Notes under the pieces: generated by a model
Database searches by the model: none
What the model saw: the letters and a program-made list of their open reading frames with translations, nothing else
What the model was told of the DNA's origin: nothing
Program-made: the position numbers and the translations under genes
Shown here: piece by piece, positions 54,628-59,406 of the stretch
Position numbering within the stretch: the first letter of the stretch is position 1
Layout: every line of letters begins with the position of its first letter
Assembly: GCF_020037025.1 (NCBI RefSeq)
Contig: NZ_JAIQLH010000087.1
Coordinates: 1 to 59,406 of the forward strand
DNA from: Streptomyces huiliensis
GTDB lineage: Bacteria > Actinomycetota > Actinomycetes > Streptomycetales > Streptomycetaceae
Reading direction: 5' to 3'
Length of the DNA stretch: 59,406 nt

Positions 54628-56132
54628 TCCTCGTCTCCTCCTGTGCGCAGCGGGAGGTCGACGGTGAACACCGCGCCTCCCCCGGGCCGGTTGGCGGCCC
54701 GGATGGTTCCGTCGTGCAGCCGGACGTTCTCCAGCGTGATGGCGAGGCCGAGGCCGCTGCCCTCGGAGCGGACCCGGGCGGCGTCGGCCTTGTAGAAGCG
54801 GTCGAAGACGTGGGGCAGGACCTCCGGGTCGATGCCCGGGCCCTGGTCGGCGACCTCGATGAGCAGCCGTCCCGCCGCGGCGTCCGCGCGCACCGCCACG
54901 CGGACGGGTTCGCCGCCGTGCCGCAGGGCGTTGCCGACGAGGTTGGCCACCACGACGTCGATGCGCCGGGTGTCGAGCCGGGCGCGGACGCCGTCCGGCA
55001 GGTCGGCGGCGACCCGGTCCTGCCAGTTGCGGGCCTGGAGGGTCTTGCGGACGGTCTCGGCGACGTCGACCTCGTCGAGGTGCAGGGCCGCGGCGCCGGC
55101 GTCGAAGCGGGAGATCTCCATCAGGTCCTCGACCATGCGGGCGAGCTTGCCGGTCTCCTCGCTGATCAGCCGGACGGCGTGGGCCGTGTCCGGGTCGAGG
55201 GTCGCGGCGTCCTCGTCGAGCACGTCGACGACGGCCGTCATGGCGGCCAGCGGGGTGCGCAGTTCGTGCGAGACGTCGGCGGCGAAGCGGCGCGCGTTGG
55301 CCTCCATGCGGCGGAGTTCGGCGACGTTCTCCTCCAGGGCGGCGGCCATGCCGTTGAACGTCCGGGAGAGTTCGGCGAGTTCGTCGCCGCCGGTGACCTT
55401 CAGCCGGGTGTCGAGGGCGCCCTCGGTGATCCGCTGGGCGCCGCGCCGCAGTTCGCGGACGGGACGGAGGACGCCGCCCGCGGCGATGAGGGCGGGGACG
55501 ACGGCGAGGGCGACGGCGGGCAGCGCGCCGCTCTGGGCGGCGTCGACGAGGGCCCGGACGTTGGCCTCGTCCTCCCGCAGCGGGACCCGGGCGAAGACCT
55601 CCACGCCGGACGGCTTCTTCTGGTCGGTGCTGAAGGTGACGGGCAGGCCGATGACGAGCCAGGGCCGGCCGCCGGTCTCGACGCGCTGCACGGCGGGGAT
55701 CCCGGCCTGCACCTTGTCGCGCACGCCGGGGCTGATGGCGTCGTCCTCGCCGGGGCGGAGGGACGGGACCATGGGCCCGCCGGCGTAGCGGACGTGCACG
55801 ATCCAGTGCTGGGCCGCCTCGCCGGCGCGGTTGAGGTTGGCCGCGAACGTGGCGAGGTCCTTCGTGTCGGGCGGGAAGTCCACGTTGGGGGCCTGGGAGT
55901 TGACCTGGCCGCGCAGGGCGTCCACGGCGGTGTCCTGGGTGCGCTGGAGGATCGCGGTGCGCGCCTCGCGGAACGTGAGCGCCGCGGTGGCCAGCGCGCT
56001 CAACGCGGCGACCAGCAGGAACGCGATCACGAGCCGGGCGCGCAGGCCGCGCGCGAGGGTGCGCAGGGCGGGCTTGCGCGCCCCGGCGGGCCGGCACCGG
56101 CCGGCCGGGCGCCGCACGCCGAAACGTCTCAC
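54624..56132 (-). CDS. Two-component sensor histidine kinase
   Basis: 502 aa. Two transmembrane helices (about residues 32-52 and 200-220) enclose an extracytoplasmic sensor of about 150 residues. HAMP follows (GVLRPVRELRRGAQRITEG), then HisKA with the phosphorylated His in DVSHELRTPLAAM near residue 286, the N box NLVGNALRHGG, G1 DQGPGIDP and G2 GSGLGLAI. The GTG start overlaps the regulator stop (GTGA). Signal unknown; the downstream lipoprotein and two-helix sensor suggest an envelope-related cue. Confidence 0.93.
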   Translation of the reverse strand: MRRFGVRRPAGRCRPAGARKPALRTLARGLRARLVIAFLLVAALSALATAALTFREARTAILQRTQDTAVDALRGQVNSQAPNVDFPPDTKDLATFAANLNRAGEAAQHWIVHVRYAGGPMVPSLRPGEDDAISPGVRDKVQAGIPAVQRVETGGRPWLVIGLPVTFSTDQKKPSGVEVFARVPLREDEANVRALVDAAQSGALPAVALAVVPALIAAGGVLRPVRELRRGAQRITEGALDTRLKVTGGDELAELSRTFNGMAAALEENVAELRRMEANARRFAADVSHELRTPLAAMTAVVDVLDEDAATLDPDTAHAVRLISEETGKLARMVEDLMEISRFDAGAAALHLDEVDVAETVRKTLQARNWQDRVAADLPDGVRARLDTRRIDVVVANLVGNALRHGGEPVRVAVRADAAAGRLLIEVADQGPGIDPEVLPHVFDRFYKADAARVRSEGSGLGLAITLENVRLHDGTIRAANRPGGGAVFTVDLPLRTGGDEE

Positions 56133-56827
56133 AACGGGCCGAACCGGTAGCCGAATCCGCGCACGGTCTGGATGTAGCGGGGCGAGCGCGTGGAGTCCTC
56201 CACCTTGGTGCGCAGCCGCATCACACAGGCGTCCACGAGCCGGGCGTCGCCGTGGTAGCTGTGCTCCCAGACGTGCTCCAGGAGCTGCTGGCGGCTGTGG
56301 ACGCGGCCGGGGGTCGCGGAGAGGTGGAGCAGCAGCTTCATCTCGGAGGGGGCGAGCGCGAGGTCCTTGCCGTGCTTGGAGACGACCAGGCCGGCGCGGT
56401 CGACGACCAGGTCGCCGTGGACCTCGGCGGGCCGGGCGGCGCCCTCGGGGCCGCCGCCGTCGGCGGGTGCCGCGCGGCGGAGGACCGCGCGGATGCGGGC
56501 CTCCAGGACCTCGCCGCGGGCCGGCTTGACGATGTAGTCGTCGGCGCCCGCCTCCAGGCCGAGGACGACGTCGATGTCGTCGCCGCGCGCGGTGAGCATG
56601 ATGATCGGGAGCTGCTGGGTGGCGCGGATCCGGCGGCAGACCTCGAAGCCGCTGAGGTCGGGGAGCATCAGATCGAGCAGGACGAGGTCGGGCCGGAAGG
56701 CGCCGAGCGCGGCGAGCCCGGCCTCGCCGTTCGGCGCGGCCTCGACCTCGTGGCCGCGGCGGCGCAGGGTGAGGGTGACCCCTTCGCGTACGGCTCGGTC
56801 GTCCTCGATCAGAAGCACGCGTGACAT
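56129..56827 (-). CDS. OmpR/PhoB-family response regulator (AfsQ1/CseB-like)
   Basis: 232 aa. The receiver has LLIEDDRAVREG, phospho-Asp in DLVLLDLMLPDLSG near residue 52, switch residues in IIMLTARGDD and the Lys in DYIVKPARG. The C-terminal winged helix ends in VDACVMRLRTKVED and IQTVRGFGYRFGPL. First gene of the regulator-kinase-lipoprotein operon. Sequence feel is close to AfsQ1/CseB-type regulators of Streptomyces, but the orthologue cannot be settled by eye. Confidence 0.94.
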   Translation of the reverse strand: MSRVLLIEDDRAVREGVTLTLRRRGHEVEAAPNGEAGLAALGAFRPDLVLLDLMLPDLSGFEVCRRIRATQQLPIIMLTARGDDIDVVLGLEAGADDYIVKPARGEVLEARIRAVLRRAAPADGGGPEGAARPAEVHGDLVVDRAGLVVSKHGKDLALAPSEMKLLLHLSATPGRVHSRQQLLEHVWEHSYHGDARLVDACVMRLRTKVEDSTRSPRYIQTVRGFGYRFGPL

Positions 56828-57038
56828 AGGGACAGTATCGATCGGATCATCACACCGACGCGTCCAATGGGAGTCTGACCGGGGAACTGTCACCGATTGC
56901 TCATATTCCTCTCCGGCACCTGGGGAACCTCTGGTCTCTCCGGGCTCACTTTCTTCATCGGAGAAGCCCCGCCGGAGGAGCCGCGGCGGGATAATGGCCG
57001 GCCGGGTTGTCCGTACGCCATCAAGCACGGAGGTCGCC
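56828..57038. other. Divergent intergenic region
   Basis: 211 bp between the response regulator and the acyl-CoA dehydrogenase gene. TATCGATCGGATCATC near 56836 and TGTCACCGATTGCTCATATT near 56888 are AT-richer and may hold the promoters; no defined operator is seen. Confidence 0.4.
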
Positions 57039-58682
57039 GTGAGCACGCACGAGGTCTTCAACCAGGCCCCGCCCCTGACCGGCTTCACCACCGCCGACGA
57101 CCCCGCGCTGTTGGAGGCGCTCCGCCGGGACGGCGGCGGCTGGGGCGAGGAGGAGGTCCGCGCCCTGGGGGCCCGGGCCGGCTCGGCGGAGGTCCAGGAG
57201 TGGGCGCGGCAGGCCGAGGCGTACCCGCCGGTGCTGCGCACCCACGACCGGTACGGCCACCGGGTGGACGAGGTCGAGTTCCACCCGGCGTGGCACCACC
57301 TGATGGCGGCGGCCGTGGAGAGCGGCCAGCACGCGGCGCCCTGGGCGGACGGCCGGCCGGGGGCGCACCTGGTCCGCGCCGCGAAGTTCTACGCCTGGGC
57401 GCAGGCCGAACCGGGCCACGGCTGTCCGGTCTCGATGACCAACGCCGCCGTCCCAGCCCTCCGCGCCCAGCCCGACCTCGCCGCCGCGTACGAGCCGCTG
57501 CTGGCGTCGCCGGTGTACGACTACGGGCTGCGGCCGCCGCTGGGCAAGCGCGGCCTGATCGCCGGCATGTCGATGACGGAGAAGCAGGGCGGCTCGGACG
57601 TCCGGGCCAACACCACCACGGCCGTCCCGGCGGGCGACGGCACGTACGTGATCACCGGGCACAAGTGGTTCACCTCGGCGCCGATGAGCGACGTCTTCCT
57701 GGTGCTCGCCCAGGCCGAGCAGGGCCTGACCTGCTTCCTCATGCCGCGCGTCCTGCCCGACGGCTCCCGCAACGCGATGCGCCTCCAGCGGCTGAAGGAC
57801 AAGCTCGGCAACCGCTCCAACGCCTCCGCCGAGATCGAGTACGAGCGGGCCGTCGCCTGGCCGGTCGGCGAGCCGGGGCGCGGGGTGCGCACGATCGTCG
57901 AGATGGTCAACATGACGCGGCTCGACTGCGTCCTCGGCTCGGCCGCCGGCATGCGCGCCGGGCTGCGGCAGGCCCTGCACCACACCACGTACCGCCGCGC
58001 CTTCGGCGCCGAGCTGGTCGACCAGCCGCTGATGCGCAACGTCCTGGCGGACCTCGCCGTCGAGTCGGAGGCCGCCACGGTGCTGGCGATGCGCCTCGCG
58101 GCGGCGCTGGACCGGTCGGAGGCCGGGGACGCGCGGGAGCGCGCCCTGCGGCGGCTCGCGCTGGCGGCCGGCAAGTACTGGGTGTGCAAGCGCGGCAGCG
58201 CGCACGCGGCCGAGGCGCTGGAGTGCCTGGGCGGCAACGGCTACGTCGAGGAGTCGGGCATGCCCCGCCTCTACCGCGAGGCGCCGCTCCTCTCCGTCTG
58301 GGAGGGTTCCGGCAACGTCGCCGCCCTGGACGTCCTCCGCGCGCTCACCCGCGAACCCCAGGCGCTGGAGGCGTACTTCGCCGAGGTCGGCGCCGCCGCC
58401 GGCGCGGATCCCCGCCTCGACGCCGCCGTCGCCCGCCTGCGCGCCCTCCTCACCACCCTGGACGACCCGCACCGCGCCCAGCTCGCCGCCCGCCGCCTCG
58501 CCGAGCAGCTCACCCTCGTCCTCCAGGGCAGCCTGCTCGTCCGCTACTCCGTCCCCGCCGTGGCCGACGCCTTCTGCGCCTCCCGGCTGGACGGCGACTG
58601 GGGCGGCGCCTTCGGCACCCTTCCGGCGGGGGCGGATCTGGGGGCGGTGCTGGATCGGGTGGTGGCGAAGGACGCGGGGTAG
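57039..58682 (+). CDS. AidB-like acyl-CoA dehydrogenase family protein
   Basis: 547 aa. GGAGG precedes GTG 57039. GMSMTEKQGGSDVRANTT, YVITGHKWFTSAPMSDVFLVLAQ, RLKDKLGNRSNASAEIEYE and the closing HAAEALECLGGNGYVEESGMPRLYREAPLLSVWEGSGNV-type block match AidB, the flavoprotein of the adaptive response to DNA alkylation. The protein is as long as AidB and longer than ordinary acyl-CoA dehydrogenases. It is convergent with a TetR gene 20 bases away. A role in detoxifying alkylating agents or in fatty acid metabolism is possible. Confidence 0.9.
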   Translation: MSTHEVFNQAPPLTGFTTADDPALLEALRRDGGGWGEEEVRALGARAGSAEVQEWARQAEAYPPVLRTHDRYGHRVDEVEFHPAWHHLMAAAVESGQHAAPWADGRPGAHLVRAAKFYAWAQAEPGHGCPVSMTNAAVPALRAQPDLAAAYEPLLASPVYDYGLRPPLGKRGLIAGMSMTEKQGGSDVRANTTTAVPAGDGTYVITGHKWFTSAPMSDVFLVLAQAEQGLTCFLMPRVLPDGSRNAMRLQRLKDKLGNRSNASAEIEYERAVAWPVGEPGRGVRTIVEMVNMTRLDCVLGSAAGMRAGLRQALHHTTYRRAFGAELVDQPLMRNVLADLAVESEAATVLAMRLAAALDRSEAGDARERALRRLALAAGKYWVCKRGSAHAAEALECLGGNGYVEESGMPRLYREAPLLSVWEGSGNVAALDVLRALTREPQALEAYFAEVGAAAGADPRLDAAVARLRALLTTLDDPHRAQLAARRLAEQLTLVLQGSLLVRYSVPAVADAFCASRLDGDWGGAFGTLPAGADLGAVLDRVVAKDAG

Positions 58683-58702
58683 ACCCGGGGCCGTGGCGCG
58701 CC

Positions 58703-59281
58703 TCAGGAGGGGCGCGCGGCCTCCCAGGCCGCCTCGATCATCCGGAAGGTCTCGTCCACCGCGGCCTCCGGCTCGGCAGCCTCGCGGGCCAGTGAGAAGG
58801 CGTCGATCACGAACCGCGCGACCACCCGGCAGGCCGTCTCGGTCCGCCGCGAGCCGGGGTCGGCGGCGATCGCCTTCCCCAGCGACTCCGCGTGCCGCAG
58901 CCGCATCGACTCCCCGTACTCCCGCAGCGCGGGCGTCGCGTCGATCATGCGCCAGACCGGGGCGGCCTCTTCGCTCGTGCAATGCCGCACCAGGGCGTGG
59001 ATCTCGCGGCGCAGCGCGAGGAGGAGCGGTTCGTCCGGCGCCCGGTCGGCGACCGCGCGCGTGAGGCGCTGCTCGAAGTCCGCGTCGCGCTCGAAGACCA
59101 GGGCCTCTTTGGCGGCGAAGTGGGAGAAGAGGGTGGTGACGGCGACGTCGGCCTCGGCGGCCACGTCGCGGATGCCCACCGCGTCGTACCCGCGGTCGAG
59201 GAAGAGCCGCAGGGCGGTGACGGCGATCTTCTGGCGGGTCGCGGCCTTCTTGCGCTCGCGGCGCCCGGGTGGCACGGTCAC
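58703..59281 (-). CDS. TetR-family transcriptional regulator
   Basis: 192 aa. N-terminal HTH: RQKIAVTALRLFLDRGYDAVGIRDVAAEADVAVTTLFSHFAAKEAL, followed by a helical ligand domain (VRHCTSEEAAPVWRMID, VARFVIDAFSLARE). The GTG at 59281 is the only reasonable start. Its upstream region has two AACCGTT heptamers (59310-59316 and 59326-59332), a possible operator. The target may lie beyond the right edge of the window. Confidence 0.9.
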   Translation of the reverse strand: MTVPPGRRERKKAATRQKIAVTALRLFLDRGYDAVGIRDVAAEADVAVTTLFSHFAAKEALVFERDADFEQRLTRAVADRAPDEPLLLALRREIHALVRHCTSEEAAPVWRMIDATPALREYGESMRLRHAESLGKAIAADPGSRRTETACRVVARFVIDAFSLAREAAEPEAAVDETFRMIEAAWEAARPS

Positions 59282-59406
59282 GCGCTGACGCTATCAAAGA
59301 GCGTGTCGCAACCGTTCCGGGAAGCCAACCGTTAGCGTTCCCCTTCGTCCGCCGGACGGTGTAGGCCCCCCGAACACCCCCGCCACCCCCTCGAACACCC
59401 TCATCC
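59282..59406. other. Right edge, upstream of the TetR gene
   Basis: No gene. Contains the direct repeat AACCGTT at 59310-59316 and 59326-59332 and the stretch GCTAACGGTTGG on the minus strand, which may be the regulator's operator; the sequence ends before the next gene. Confidence 0.35.

Noticed and set aside
1..59406. CRISPR arrays, rRNA or tRNA genes
   Set aside because: No regularly spaced direct repeats of CRISPR size, no rRNA blocks and no cloverleaf with CCA-end context were noticed. The tandem repeats have no unique spacers.

Overview
The window is chromosomal DNA of a Streptomyces-type actinomycete. The evidence is a very high G+C content, a strong third-position G/C bias, frequent GTG starts, ATGA/GTGA stop-start overlaps, and several characteristic families: LysX, the SCO6745 family, the DUF397/XRE pair, AzlCD, twin-arginine signals and CsoR-type copper boxes. 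I recognise about 50 protein genes, two of them broken. I see no rRNA, tRNA or CRISPR array.

Layout. 0.3-7 kb: a hypothetical protein, a secreted GDPD/PI-PLC-like protein, a secreted phosphodiester glycosidase, a 64-residue membrane protein, and LysX (lysyl-phosphatidylglycerol synthase fused to lysyl-tRNA synthetase). 7-12.8 kb: a five-gene oligopeptide/nickel-type ABC importer ending with a (2Fe-2S) ferredoxin-like protein. 13-16 kb: a membrane acyltransferase and a Baeyer-Villiger-type flavin monooxygenase. 16.2-27.5 kb: a LacI regulator and a divergent operon (sugar-binding lipoprotein, two permeases, GH5_18 beta-mannosidase, GH85 endo-beta-N-acetylglucosaminidase, GH38 alpha-mannosidase). 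Together these make a coherent N-glycan harvesting locus.

27.6-32.7 kb is a lower-G+C accessory patch: a truncated IS5-type transposase, two tandem paralogous secreted proteins, a frameshifted HNH endonuclease, a DUF397/XRE pair and a three-gene operon of tiny proteins. 32.8-34.6 kb holds azlCD and a hypothetical protein. 34.8-41.6 kb looks like a small biosynthetic locus: one operon of amidohydrolase, O-methyltransferase-like protein, glutamate-cysteine-ligase-like enzyme and SerC-like aminotransferase, convergent with a fumarase/PurB-superfamily lyase and a methyltransferase. An 18-bp perfect palindrome lies in front of the first operon.

41.7-44.4 kb holds a secreted protein, a small hypothetical and a short threonyl-tRNA synthetase lacking the TGS and editing domains. 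Its leader carries what looks like a complete, apparently leaderless, threonine attenuator: a 20-residue leader peptide with Thr-Thr-Thr, mutually exclusive hairpins and a GC-rich terminator. 44.4-48 kb encodes a protein fusing an exported alpha/beta hydrolase to a cytoplasmic ABC ATPase, plus its permease. 48-51 kb: an SCO6745-family protein, a P-loop protein and a membrane protein. 51-53.7 kb: a copper operon (copZ, copA) behind three CsoR-like boxes. 53.8-56.8 kb: a small exported protein and a response regulator-histidine kinase-lipoprotein operon. 57-59.3 kb: an AidB-like acyl-CoA dehydrogenase and a TetR regulator.

A further theme is short tandem repeats (units 9-21 bp), at least thirteen arrays, most of them sitting on or beside the first or last codons of genes. 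A dispersed intergenic repeat has also become part of coding sequence in one gene and supplies the stop codon of another. All names rest on motif recognition by eye; no database search was run.
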